A DNA stretch of 64,000 bases, from NCBI GenBank assembly GCA_046160345.1, contig JBJXGO010000010.1, positions 124,001-188,000 on the forward strand. Direction: 5' to 3'. A model generated the notes under the pieces. It ran no database searches. It was not told the origin of the DNA and was given only the letters and a program-made list of their open reading frames with translations. Shown here piece after piece: positions 8,863 through 18,126 of the stretch. Position 1 is the stretch's first letter, and the number at the start of each line of letters is the position of its first letter. Source of the stretch: M3007 sp046160345. Its GTDB lineage: Bacteria; Bacteroidota; Bacteroidia; Chitinophagales; Saprospiraceae. A program made the translations under genes and the position numbers.

Positions 8863-10668
8863 CTACTTAAAAGGCAGTCGGGAAATATAAATATCCGGCT
8901 TGAGGTCATCCTTTTGCAGGCTATAATAAAATAATGCGGCCCATTCTGCAGCTCGTTCAACCTTTGGGCCAAGTGTTATTTTCGTGATGGCGTTTTTGAT
9001 CTCCCCGATTTCGATATAGGCTTTAGGCACTTCATCAGAGTGCGTTAGCTTAACGTCAAACCCTGTTTTTTCAATGACCAGCCGTATTTCATTTTCATAT
9101 TGATATTCTGCTGTTTTGAACAAATATGCTATTTCATTCAGTAGTTCCGCAGCATCTCTTTGTTCCAATGGATTCTTCTTTTTGTGCTTATTGAAATCTT
9201 TAATGGATTTTGCCAATTTACGCATCAAATTGTTTAACGATGTGTTTTTGTCTAAATCCGTTCCAGGCAAGATAAATTCATTTTTCTCATTCCGGTAAGC
9301 AACCAGATAAAATACAAACTCCTTATCCATCATGGCGACCCCTTCACGATTGCCAATTGATTTCCCTCTTCCTCCGTTCAGTTCATTCTTTATTTGTTCA
9401 ACAAATTGCTCAATATTCAGCGTTATGGCACAACCCCTAGCTTCTTCTTTATTTTCCTTGCCATACATGCGCCATAGCGTCAGATCGTCGTGTTTGTGTT
9501 CATTGACAAAGCTGCCGATAAAAGGTTTTCGAGAAAATAGTTCTGCTATGGTATCGTGGTTGTTCGGTCTCGAAACATGAAAATCCAAATACTGGAACAA
9601 TTCTCGTCCTTCTGAAGTGTCATTCAAAAATGCTCCCTCAGACAAGCGGAATTTACTACTATCCAAAATCAAAGAACGTGCGGCAGACAGGCTAGTGTAG
9701 TGTGTAATACAACCGTCCTTTACGTGAAGCAGTGATTTTATTTCGTATATTGCCTTGCTGATGTTTTCGTAACTGTCGCCATACCTGATCAGTTTTTTCA
9801 GTTCGGAAATTTGTTCTTTAGCCTGATTGAAAAAATAATCTGTCTTATCAGGTGTAATTTTTGTATATGTTTCAAATGCTATTATGGCTTCATTGTATTC
9901 TTTTTTTACACTATAGGTAATGCCCAAGCCATAGTGGGGGGAATCAAAGGTTGGGTCAAGTTCGATTGTCTTCTTGTAGTGTTCTACAGCCTTGTCGTAT
10001 TCTTTTTTGTCATGATAGACGTAGCCCAAGCCGTAATGGTAGTCTGCATCTTTTGGGTCAAGTTCGATTGCCTTCTGGTAGAATTCAGCGGCCTTGTCGT
10101 ATTCTTTTTTATCAGCATAAATGCCCCCTAAGTTATAATTAGGAGGGGGATATTCTGGGTCAAGTTTGATTGCATTCTGGTAGTATTCAGCGGCCTTGTC
10201 GTATTCTTTTTTGTCAACATAAACGTTGCCTAAGCCGTTATGGGGGTAAGCATATTCTGGGTCAAGTAGAATTGCTTTCTGGTACAATTCAGCGGCCTTG
10301 TCATATTCTTTTTTGTCACGATAGACATTGCCCAAGCCGTTATAGGGGGGAGCATATTCTGGGTAAAGTAGAATTGCCTTTTGGTATAATTCTACAGCCT
10401 TGTCGTAGTTTAACTTGTCAACGAACCAATTACCTAGATAATAACTGCCTTTGGCATGTGATAAGTCAATCGCAAGCGCTTTTTCTGCCGCAGCTTTACT
10501 GTCTTCATATTGTTTCAAGCGGTAATAAGATTCTGCCTTCTCAGCATACAGATCACCGTTCCTCAGCCTTTCCAGTTCTTTTTCTGGAAGAATTTCAATA
10601 GTCTTTTGCCACTCTTTATTTTTGTTAAAAGTTTGGACTATTCCCAACAGATTTTTTGCTTCTTTCAT
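8863..10668 (-). CDS. TPR-repeat protein with C-terminal DUF2971-like domain
   Basis: The 601-residue protein has no signal peptide. Residues about 45-285 hold six to seven tetratricopeptide repeats of 34 residues, most built on DKKEYDKAAE.YQKAI.LDPE, giving a protein-interaction solenoid. Residues about 315-600 match DUF2971: ITHYTSLSAARSLIL, then FRLSEGAFLNDTSEGREL (the conserved NDxxE), then FIGSFVNEHKHDDLTLWRMYG and a terminal EIRLVIEK strand. DUF2971 occurs widely as a solitary or fused domain; its activity is not established, though it is sometimes seen near defence genes. Its neighbours are unrelated (SRPBCC, formate dehydrogenase). The near-identity of adjacent repeats suggests recent expansion. 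Confidence 0.8.
   Translation of the reverse strand: MKEAKNLLGIVQTFNKNKEWQKTIEILPEKELERLRNGDLYAEKAESYYRLKQYEDSKAAAEKALAIDLSHAKGSYYLGNWFVDKLNYDKAVELYQKAILLYPEYAPPYNGLGNVYRDKKEYDKAAELYQKAILLDPEYAYPHNGLGNVYVDKKEYDKAAEYYQNAIKLDPEYPPPNYNLGGIYADKKEYDKAAEFYQKAIELDPKDADYHYGLGYVYHDKKEYDKAVEHYKKTIELDPTFDSPHYGLGITYSVKKEYNEAIIAFETYTKITPDKTDYFFNQAKEQISELKKLIRYGDSYENISKAIYEIKSLLHVKDGCITHYTSLSAARSLILDSSKFRLSEGAFLNDTSEGRELFQYLDFHVSRPNNHDTIAELFSRKPFIGSFVNEHKHDDLTLWRMYGKENKEEARGCAITLNIEQFVEQIKNELNGGRGKSIGNREGVAMMDKEFVFYLVAYRNEKNEFILPGTDLDKNTSLNNLMRKLAKSIKDFNKHKKKNPLEQRDAAELLNEIAYLFKTAEYQYENEIRLVIEKTGFDVKLTHSDEVPKAYIEIGEIKNAITKITLGPKVERAAEWAALFYYSLQKDDLKPDIYISRLPFK
9990..10400 (-). repeat. 102-bp tandem repeats encoding near-identical TPRs
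   Basis: Inside the TPR-DUF2971 gene the block with ttgtcgtattcttttttgtc (or a one-base variant) recurs about every 102 bp, near 9994, 10096, 10198 and 10300. That spacing equals one 34-residue TPR. The copies differ at few positions, so unit gain or loss by recombination or slippage is plausible. Confidence 0.8.
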
Positions 10669-10707
10669 GTGGATAGGGACGTTAATTTAAAGCAACTTTG
10701 GTTTGCT

Positions 10708-13452
10708 TCATGCAATCTCTCCATGCCGCTCCCCCACCCTCCTGGCCTTCCTTATCCTTACCGCCACCACTTTAAACTCCGGGCACTTAGCTTCACTGTC
10801 GCTCACACTTGAGGTCACTATATTCACCAATAATTCCGGGAAGTGGAAGGTCGTGCTGATCACGCCCGGCTTCACTTCATCAGAAATACGGGCTTTGATA
10901 TCCACCTTGCCCCGATCTGATTCGATGCAGACCCAATCTCCTTCACCAATATTGTGCTTTGCGGCATCGTCCGGGTGGATGATGACCACGTCTTCAGTCA
11001 CAATTTCCACATTGGGCGTGCGACGGGTCATGGTGCCGGCGTTGTAGTGTTCCAGCACCCGATTGGTGGTCAGGATATAAGGGTAGTCTTTGCCAAAGGC
11101 GAGTATTTCCGGACTTTCAACGTATTCGCGGAACTGGAAATGGCCCTTGCCGCGCTTGAAAGTTTCCGTGTGCAGAATTTTGGTATCAGTGCCGTCCGGC
11201 TCTACAGGCCATTGCTTGCCTTGCTCGCCCAATTCGTCCCACCGCACCCCGGCGAAGAAAGGAACGATCTGAGAGATCTCTTCCAGCAACACTTTTGCTG
11301 TGTAGGGTGCTTGTTTGTAGCCCATCCGGTTCATGATGTCCACCATGATCTGTCCGTCTGATTTGGATTCGCCAACAGGCTCCACTACCTTATTGACACG
11401 CTGAATCCGGCGTTCACCGTTGGTAAAAGTCCCCTCTTTTTCAAGGAAAGAAGCCGCCGGGAGGATCACATCTGCATGTTTGGACGTTTCCGTCATAAAT
11501 ATCTCCTGAACAATAAGCAGATCGAGTGATTTGATGGCCTTTACCACATGGTTGGTGTTCGGGTCGGACTGCACCAGGTCGTCGCCCATGATCCACAGTG
11601 CTTTGAATTTGCCTTCGATCATTGCATCATACATCTGAGGGATCTTCAGGCCAGCCTCCAGCGGGACTTTAACACCATAGAAATCGCTGTACATCTGGTT
11701 GAACTCAGGTTTCGTGACATCGAAATAACCCGCGCCTTGATAGGGCTGAACACCCATGTCAGCCATGCCCTGCACATTGTTTTGTCCACGAAGCGGGTTC
11801 ACACCACAGCCTGGCTTACCGACATTGCCTGTGATCATCGCCAGATTGGCAATTTGCATCACGGTGTAAGTACCCTGATAATGCTCTGTAACGCCCAATC
11901 CATGGAATAACATGGCTTTGGGGGCAGAAGCATACAATTTGGCAGCTGCGTGTACTTGTTCACGAGGTACACCTGAGACTGCCTCCAGTTCGTCGAGGTT
12001 GATTTTCAGGATGTTCCGTTTGAATTCCTCGTATCCTTCGGTACGTGCCTCAATGAAATCTTCCTTGATCATGCCGTCTTTTATGATGTAGTACAGCATC
12101 ATGTCAAGCACCGCAATGTTGGTTCCTGGCCGCAATTGCAAGTGAATGGTGGCATATTTGGCCAACTCGGTCCGCCGTGGATCAACAACGATGGTGGGTT
12201 TGCCTTTCATGGCAAACTGACGCATTTTAGCTCCGGTCACCGGGTGCCCTTCTGTAGGGTTGGCACCGATGACCATGATGCAATCAGTTTCCTTGATGTC
12301 CGCTACGGAATTGGTAGCTGCTCCGGTACCAAAGGAACGCTGCATTCCGATAGCGGTAGGCGAATGGCATACCCTGGCACAACCGTCAATATTGTTGGTG
12401 CCTATAACAGCCCGGATGAATTTCTGCATCAAATAGTTCTCTTCGTTCGTGCAACGAGAGGAAGAGATGCCTCCAATAGAGTCAGGGCCGTGTTTTTCTT
12501 TAATGTCCGCGAGTCTTTCTGCAATGTAATCGTAGGCTTCATTCCAGGTAACCCGCTCGAGCTCGCCATTGCGCCTGATCATGGGGTATTGCAAGCGCTC
12601 TGGATGGTTGTAAAACGAAAACGCATACCGGCCTTTCAGGCAGGTATGGCCCTGGTTAACTTCGGCATCCCAGGGGGCCTGAATACTGAGTATTGAACCG
12701 TCCTGAACACTAACTTCCAGGTTGCAACCCACTCCACAATACGTGCAAACGGTGCGGACCTTGTCCTGGCCCACATTTGCCTTCGATTCGTAGATGTCAG
12801 AAATGGCGGAAGTGGGACAAGCCTGTGCGCAGGCGCCGCAGGAAACGCAGTCTGAGTCAAAGAAACTCTGGTTCATTCCTTTGATGATCTTGCTGTCGAA
12901 GCCACGGCCCATCACGCTCAATACCAATTGACCTTGCACCTCATCGCAGGCGCGCACGCAACGGTAGCACATGATGCACTTCGACAAGTCGGAGGTCATG
13001 TATGGGTGACTGAGGTCTTTTTCCCGATCCAGGTGGTTTTTGCCTTCCGGGTAACGCACCTTCCGTATGCCCACACGAGCCGCCACATCCTGCAATTCGC
13101 AGTTGCCGTTCACCTCGCAGGTTAGGCAATCGAGCGGGTGGTCTGTTAGCACCAGTTCGATAATATTCTTTCTAAGTTTTTGAATGCTAGCCGATTCCGT
13201 GTAGATAAACATCCCAGGCTCTACCATCGTATGGCAAGAAGCCTTGGTGCGTCGCGGACCGTCTTGTTCCAGTGCTACCTCTACGCTGCATACGCGGCAG
13301 GAACCAAAAGCTTCCAAATTGGGCGCATCGCAAAGGGTTGGGATGGTGTCCTTATCAATGGTCCTGCGGGTAAATTGCAGGATGGATTCGCCTGGTTCAA
13401 AAACACAGGGTTTATCGTTGATATAGGCTACGGTGGTAGTGATGTTGGACAT
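10708..13452 (-). CDS. NAD-dependent formate dehydrogenase catalytic (alpha) subunit
   Basis: I use the ATG at 13452 (MSNITTTVAYIND), about 914 residues; a start 21 bp upstream is less likely. Domain order: [2Fe-2S] ferredoxin-like (C in CDAPNLEAFGSCRVCSVEV), NuoG-type His/Cys [4Fe-4S] segment (HPLDCLTCEVNGNCELQ), two further [4Fe-4S] clusters (CIMCYRCVRACDE and CVSCGACAQACPTSAI), the molybdopterin Fe4S4 domain (CTYCGVGCNLEV) and the Mo-bis-MGD oxidoreductase body. The molybdenum ligand is Cys362 in CARVCHSPT, so this is a cysteine enzyme, not a selenoenzyme. The family oxidises formate to CO2 and passes electrons through Fe-S clusters to a NuoF-like subunit. That partner is encoded just upstream on the same strand. 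Accessory genes (FdhD, molybdopterin synthesis) are not in the window. Confidence 0.92.
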   Translation of the reverse strand: MSNITTTVAYINDKPCVFEPGESILQFTRRTIDKDTIPTLCDAPNLEAFGSCRVCSVEVALEQDGPRRTKASCHTMVEPGMFIYTESASIQKLRKNIIELVLTDHPLDCLTCEVNGNCELQDVAARVGIRKVRYPEGKNHLDREKDLSHPYMTSDLSKCIMCYRCVRACDEVQGQLVLSVMGRGFDSKIIKGMNQSFFDSDCVSCGACAQACPTSAISDIYESKANVGQDKVRTVCTYCGVGCNLEVSVQDGSILSIQAPWDAEVNQGHTCLKGRYAFSFYNHPERLQYPMIRRNGELERVTWNEAYDYIAERLADIKEKHGPDSIGGISSSRCTNEENYLMQKFIRAVIGTNNIDGCARVCHSPTAIGMQRSFGTGAATNSVADIKETDCIMVIGANPTEGHPVTGAKMRQFAMKGKPTIVVDPRRTELAKYATIHLQLRPGTNIAVLDMMLYYIIKDGMIKEDFIEARTEGYEEFKRNILKINLDELEAVSGVPREQVHAAAKLYASAPKAMLFHGLGVTEHYQGTYTVMQIANLAMITGNVGKPGCGVNPLRGQNNVQGMADMGVQPYQGAGYFDVTKPEFNQMYSDFYGVKVPLEAGLKIPQMYDAMIEGKFKALWIMGDDLVQSDPNTNHVVKAIKSLDLLIVQEIFMTETSKHADVILPAASFLEKEGTFTNGERRIQRVNKVVEPVGESKSDGQIMVDIMNRMGYKQAPYTAKVLLEEISQIVPFFAGVRWDELGEQGKQWPVEPDGTDTKILHTETFKRGKGHFQFREYVESPEILAFGKDYPYILTTNRVLEHYNAGTMTRRTPNVEIVTEDVVIIHPDDAAKHNIGEGDWVCIESDRGKVDIKARISDEVKPGVISTTFHFPELLVNIVTSSVSDSEAKCPEFKVVAVRIRKARRVGERHGEIA

Positions 13453-13533
13453 GACAAGTAATTTTAACAGCAATTACGGGTTCTGAGATTGTCTTTTGCG
13501 TTTTTGGGCTAAGTATTTGATTTTAAAGGAATT

Positions 13534-13568
13534 AAAACCTATAAGGTTTATGAAAACCTTATAGGTTT
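13534..13568. repeat. Paired palindromic repeat AAACCTATAAGGTTT
   Basis: AAAACCTATAAGGTTT at 13534-13549 and its inverted form AAAACCTTATAGGTTT at 13553-13568 are separated by 3 bases. Each arm is also nearly self-complementary. The unit lies in the 126-bp gap between the two formate dehydrogenase genes. Short palindromes of this kind recur between genes in Bacteroidota as I recall; here the element could attenuate or process the transcript. Confidence 0.75.
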
Positions 13569-13578
13569 CTTTCTCGAA

Positions 13579-15231
13579 TCACCCTTTAAAATACCCTCCC
13601 AATTCCTCCGGAAAATAATGCAACGCATTTTTTACCGGCAAGGGCAGTCCCCCGCCCAGCGCACATAGGGAGCCTTTTTCCAGGGTGTCAATCAGGTCGT
13701 TAAAAAGCGTTCGGTCAATTTTATAATCACTTGTGCGTGCCTTTTGTAGCAATTCTTTGCCGCGCACCGAACCAATCCTGCAAGGGAAACACTTCCCACA
13801 ACTTTCATGAGCCGTAAACGCAAACAAATGCTCCAGATATTCTACCAGCGGAAACCGTGCCGGAATGCTCAGTATAGAAGCATGCCCTAGCAGAAAACCA
13901 TTCGCTGCAAAGGTCTCAAAATCAATCGTCAAGTCCTCAATTTTACTGTTGGGCACCAGTCCGCCCAGCGGGCCACCAATATGATAGGCCTTGACAGGTT
14001 CTTTCATTCCACCACCCAACTCATTGATCGCTTTAGATAATGGCGTTCCCATGTCCACCTCGTACAAACCCGGGCGATTGAAATGACTGTCCAGCGAGAG
14101 CAGTTTAGTGCCTGAAGATTTAGCTGTTCCAATGGCTTTAAAAGCTATGCCGCCCATAGTAAGAATGGCATAAAGGTTGGCCAATGTTTCCACATTGTTT
14201 ACGGCAGTTGGCTTACCAAAAAGGCCGTATTGCACCGGAAATGGTGGCCTTGTGCGCACTTCTGGCCGCAAACCTTCAAGCGAGGACAACAGGGCGGTTT
14301 CTTCCCCACAGATGTAAGCGCCCTGGGCTTTTACAACGTAGAGTTTGAATTCCACCGTTTCGCCGTTGTCCTTTTTGTATGGGAAAAGCCGATTGAAGGG
14401 CTCTATGGCTTTTTCACAAATCTCGATGGCCTCGGGGTATTCTGCCCGGATGTAGATCACGCCTTCCTGCGCACCGCTGATATAGCCACTGATAGCCATG
14501 CCAAAATTGACAAGATGGGCCCTTTGTTCCAGCAGATAACGATCTGAAAATGCTCCAGGGTCTCCTTCATCGGCATTGCAGACAATGTATTTATGATCAG
14601 CGGTTTCTTTTTTGACCCCGGCAAGCTTGATGCCAAGCGGAAACCCAGCCCCGCCCCGTCCGCGAAGACCGGAAGCGGTAACTTCTTCCAACAAGGAGTC
14701 ACGGTCGCTTTCGAGCAGTTTCACAAGCGTTTTAAGGGAAATATCTTCACTGGGGCTATTGGTTGTAAGCAAACCAGCCCCCAGCGAACCAATGCGGTAT
14801 TGATCTTCGATAGTTTTGACAACTCCCGACTTCAATTGCTTCAGTTGGGAAGCTGCTTGACCTGAGTAGTTCAGTCCGTCGTAGTGGAATGCGCTGTTCT
14901 CATAACAACGCCCCAGGCAATACACTTCCCCGATTTCAGAAGGCTCAAAATGTTGCTCCAGCGTATGGTGCAGCGCATGTTGGGTTCCAGCCAGCATACA
15001 GGCGCTCCCTGCACAGGAAAAAACTTTTTTGCCGCTTTTTTCCGGATTCAAAAAATCGTAAAAAGTTGCCGCGCCGTACACGTTGGCGTTGCCGATCAGG
15101 TATTTATCGGCCACAGAACGTACAACTTCAGGCTGCAAGTCGGGCGATTCCGCATGCGCCTCAGCGAGATTTTCGAACAGGTTATCGTCCAAACCTTTGC
15201 GAAACGACAGATTTCTGACGTTTTTCGACAT
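13579..15231 (-). CDS. Formate dehydrogenase beta subunit, NuoE-NuoF fusion (NADH-binding flavoprotein)
   Basis: The 550-residue protein has an N-terminal thioredoxin-like [2Fe-2S] domain (about 1-135) with the cysteine pairs in CAGSACMLAG and VYCLGRCYEN, as in NuoE/FdsG. A NuoF/FdsB body follows, with the FMN/NADH-binding GLRGRGGAGFPLGIK segment, CNADEGDPGAFSDRYLLE, the YICGEETALLSSLEG region, an SLBB segment and a C-terminal [4Fe-4S] site (ESCGKCFPCRIG plus a later Cys). It should accept electrons from the alpha subunit and reduce NAD+. Fusion of the gamma- and beta-type modules explains the absence of a separate small gene. It lies 126 bp upstream of the alpha subunit on the same strand. 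Confidence 0.92.
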   Translation of the reverse strand: MSKNVRNLSFRKGLDDNLFENLAEAHAESPDLQPEVVRSVADKYLIGNANVYGAATFYDFLNPEKSGKKVFSCAGSACMLAGTQHALHHTLEQHFEPSEIGEVYCLGRCYENSAFHYDGLNYSGQAASQLKQLKSGVVKTIEDQYRIGSLGAGLLTTNSPSEDISLKTLVKLLESDRDSLLEEVTASGLRGRGGAGFPLGIKLAGVKKETADHKYIVCNADEGDPGAFSDRYLLEQRAHLVNFGMAISGYISGAQEGVIYIRAEYPEAIEICEKAIEPFNRLFPYKKDNGETVEFKLYVVKAQGAYICGEETALLSSLEGLRPEVRTRPPFPVQYGLFGKPTAVNNVETLANLYAILTMGGIAFKAIGTAKSSGTKLLSLDSHFNRPGLYEVDMGTPLSKAINELGGGMKEPVKAYHIGGPLGGLVPNSKIEDLTIDFETFAANGFLLGHASILSIPARFPLVEYLEHLFAFTAHESCGKCFPCRIGSVRGKELLQKARTSDYKIDRTLFNDLIDTLEKGSLCALGGGLPLPVKNALHYFPEELGGYFKG

Positions 15232-15674
15232 ATAATTTGTTGGTTAAGGCAGATTATGAGAGTATTTGTGATTATTTGGTTTTGAGTTTCAAAAGTACGG
15301 AGGGTTTTGGAAGTAGAGAGAATTTTATAACGATGCTGTAAGGGACAGAAGATGCGAGGAGCCGAAGGTACCCGTCACGCCGCAGCAAAAACTATAGCAT
15401 GTAAAAAGGCTTTGAGCGGTAAAGGCCTAAGGCCTGGTTTTATGATTCATGTGTTTTGAAAAGACAAATGTACCTTAAATACAGAGAAAGTTGAATCAAC
15501 TGGATATGCCATTTTCCCGAATTTGCTACAAAAAAACTGCTCAAGTCATTAAAATCGCAATTAACTGAATTACATTTGCTTGCTTGCATTTTCGTGCTAT
15601 TCACCCTCTTGATGGCTCGAACAATCTGGCAATTAGCGCAATACCGCCTACATTAATCAAAAATCAACTTTAAA
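15232..15674. other. 443-bp divergent intergenic region
   Basis: It lies between the formate dehydrogenase operon (minus) and the radical oxidase gene (plus). No gene was found. Possible -7 elements are CAAAAGTA at 15290-15297 (reads TACTTTTG on the minus strand) and TACATTTG at 15571-15578 on the plus strand; no convincing -33 element accompanies either. A short AGGCCTAAGGCCT duplication lies near 15430. Confidence 0.5.
15290..15297 (-). promoter_or_regulatory. Possible -7 promoter element for formate dehydrogenase genes
   Basis: TACTTTTG on the minus strand matches the Bacteroidota -7 consensus TAnnTTTG and ends 58 bases before the ATG at 15231. No TTTG was seen at the expected -33 distance, so this is only a candidate. 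Confidence 0.35.
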
Positions 15675-18095
15675 ATGCGTCCATTTAAACCTTCAGATTC
15701 AATTCCATTTTACTGCTTTATTGCAGTTGTCTTCCTTTCCCTTTTTGCGGCTTCACCCCTTTTTGCCCAGGATCCTGCACATCCTCCCCATGGCCACCAG
15801 AAAAAGGATGAGAAAGAAAAAACTCATAACATGCACGACATGCCCACGCTGCGGGCAATTTCCCAAATGAGATTCATTTCCGACAATCCTGATTCCATGA
15901 TCTATGGCAGTTGGGAAAGCGTAATCCCAAAAGCCGGAGGAGGCGCCATTGGAAAATCGCTCGGGATGCAGACCGTGCATTCGATCATGTTGCCGTCTGG
16001 CAAAGTTTTGATGAGCAGTGGTTCCAGCTGGCGGAACACAGGGCCATTGGAATATTACCCTGCCTTTTCGAACCCTGCACCCGGCCAGGGTTGTTTCAAC
16101 CTATATGACGATCCTTTTCGGGACAGTGAGATAAGTTCCTATTACCAATTGGTCAACAATTCAGCCATATACGACCCGGAGGAAAATACCTTTTACCGGA
16201 TACCCTCGCCTTACCCTATGGAAGACCCAGATGACAAAACACATTTTATCCCCAATGACTTCTTTTGCGCAGGCCATATTCCGCTTCCGGACGGCAACCC
16301 ATTCTTCATAGGCGGAACCCAATATTATTACCCTTTCCGGACGGGCAACAAAACAACTTATATTTTTGACTGGAAAAAAGAATTGTCCATTTCATGGCCT
16401 AAAATTGATTGGCGGGTGGACACCGCCACGGCAAACAGCCTTTGGACATTTGCCGGTTTAATGAAACGGGGGCGATGGTACCCCACTCCCGTGCCCTTGT
16501 TGGATGGCCGATTCGCGATTTTCAGTGGTTTTGTGGGCTTTGAAAAAGATTATTTGCCCATGTATCAGTTTGAGATTAATCATTATGTGGAATTTTTTGA
16601 CCCCAGAAAATTTGATCGCCGGGATTTGAAGGCCGCCTGGAGGGATATTGATGTAAAAACCATGAAAGGCAGCCCGTTTTCTACCAAACTTGAGTTTCCT
16701 CAGAATATTAAAAACATCTGTTACGAAAGCCCATTTTACGACAAACTTGGGATTGATGACAAAAACCCCGGGTTTAAACCGCCTTGCGATTGCCCTGAAC
16801 GATGTATTGAAGACAACAAATACGATGCTTTCAAACTCTATCCGCACAATTATTTATTGGCAAAGAACAAGATTTACCTCACCCGGGAAGGAGATTGGGT
16901 GAGCCTGCGTACCCCAAATACTGAATTTATGCGGCGCACTTTTTCGACCTACTGGATGGATATTTCGGGTACGGATGATAAACCTGAGGTGAGTTTCCGC
17001 CCTGGCCCCAACAGACCAGATACTATCACATCTTACGGCACCACTTATTTGGATCCAAATACAGGCATGGTTACGCTTTTAGGCGGCCAGCCCACTTCGG
17101 CAGGTACTTTTCTTCCGCTGGGCTCGGACCATCCCAATCATTTTGCCGGAGGATTGGGTTCGCGAAAAATTGAACAGTTTCATCTTAACAATGAAAAAGG
17201 CGGTGAAGGTTATTGGACCATTGATCCGAATTTTATGGGTTCAGAACCACAAGACGATCGCACGATGCAATATGCCATTATATTACCGACCCGCCAGATA
17301 CTCATTATCAACGGAGGTAATTATGATTTTTACGGCGGTGTGCTTTACCCAATATTACTTACTCCACAGTTCGACGCAAAAGGCAAATTCCTTAAATATG
17401 AACAAAAGAGAATGGCCTCTGCCGTAGAACCGAGGTTATATCACAATGCCGCAATGTTATTGCCCGATGGTAGGATCTGGGTTTCAGGAGGAAATTCAGG
17501 ACGGGCTACTGTACGCACAGAGGCCATTCCGCCCATGGATTCAAGCTGCAACCGGCAACCGCTGCCAAATCCTGATCTAGTGGATTTAGATTTGTATTTC
17601 TTTGCAGATGGCTCGATGGCCAAACAGGAAAAAGGATCGCAGGTTACGCCCATTGAAAACTGGACAGCAGAATTCTTTTACCCGCCTTATCTGTTCATTG
17701 ATGGCAATGCACGGGCAGAAATACTGGGATTGAATGCCAGTCGGGAAAATGGTGTGAAATTTTCAGAAAAAATTGGGAACAAAACGTATTACCTTTTGAA
17801 AAGCAACCGCGAATACGAGGTTGTTCTAGGCAGTTTGCCGGCTAATCCGTTTGCCAAAGACCAGTCCTTGGTACTCCTGAAAATGCCTTCTGTTACACAT
17901 GGTGGCCAATGGGGTCAACATTTTATCAAATTGCCCATTATAAGTGCTACAGGAAACTCCCTTCGTTTTCGGACCCCCGACGCCGAAGCGGAATTGATAG
18001 CTCCTGGATATTATATGATGTTTTATGTGGACCGGTTGGGCAAGCCTACAAAGGCACAAATGGTTCGCTTCGACGACCAGGCTGCAGCGCCCTAG
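15675..18095 (+). CDS. Secreted galactose-oxidase-like copper radical oxidase (DUF1929)
   Basis: The 806-residue protein has a signal peptide (FIAVVFLSLFAASPLFAQ). Kelch-type propeller segments are followed by the early-set DUF1929 domain (about residues 660-800; FFYPPYLFIDGNARAEI ... APGYYMMFYVDRLGKP). Aligned by eye with Fusarium galactose oxidase, all five key residues are present: Cys198 (FFCAG) and Tyr269 (RGRWYP) for the thioether cofactor, Tyr589 and His590 (RLYHNAAMLLPDGR), and His742 (VTHGGQ). Such enzymes oxidise primary alcohols or aldehydes with O2, making H2O2. The spacings Cys-Tyr (71) and His-His (152) exceed those of the fungal enzyme, so there are insertions, including a Cys-rich PPCDCPERC loop near residue 375. 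The substrate cannot be read. mmsA follows after 31 bp. Confidence 0.8.
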   Translation: MRPFKPSDSIPFYCFIAVVFLSLFAASPLFAQDPAHPPHGHQKKDEKEKTHNMHDMPTLRAISQMRFISDNPDSMIYGSWESVIPKAGGGAIGKSLGMQTVHSIMLPSGKVLMSSGSSWRNTGPLEYYPAFSNPAPGQGCFNLYDDPFRDSEISSYYQLVNNSAIYDPEENTFYRIPSPYPMEDPDDKTHFIPNDFFCAGHIPLPDGNPFFIGGTQYYYPFRTGNKTTYIFDWKKELSISWPKIDWRVDTATANSLWTFAGLMKRGRWYPTPVPLLDGRFAIFSGFVGFEKDYLPMYQFEINHYVEFFDPRKFDRRDLKAAWRDIDVKTMKGSPFSTKLEFPQNIKNICYESPFYDKLGIDDKNPGFKPPCDCPERCIEDNKYDAFKLYPHNYLLAKNKIYLTREGDWVSLRTPNTEFMRRTFSTYWMDISGTDDKPEVSFRPGPNRPDTITSYGTTYLDPNTGMVTLLGGQPTSAGTFLPLGSDHPNHFAGGLGSRKIEQFHLNNEKGGEGYWTIDPNFMGSEPQDDRTMQYAIILPTRQILIINGGNYDFYGGVLYPILLTPQFDAKGKFLKYEQKRMASAVEPRLYHNAAMLLPDGRIWVSGGNSGRATVRTEAIPPMDSSCNRQPLPNPDLVDLDLYFFADGSMAKQEKGSQVTPIENWTAEFFYPPYLFIDGNARAEILGLNASRENGVKFSEKIGNKTYYLLKSNREYEVVLGSLPANPFAKDQSLVLLKMPSVTHGGQWGQHFIKLPIISATGNSLRFRTPDAEAELIAPGYYMMFYVDRLGKPTKAQMVRFDDQAAAP

Positions 18096-18126
18096 CAACT
18101 ATAAACAAGGATAAAATTCAAATCTT

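Noticed and set aside
10708..13452. Selenocysteine-containing formate dehydrogenase
   Set aside because: The molybdenum ligand position is a normal Cys codon (Cys362) with no in-frame TGA.
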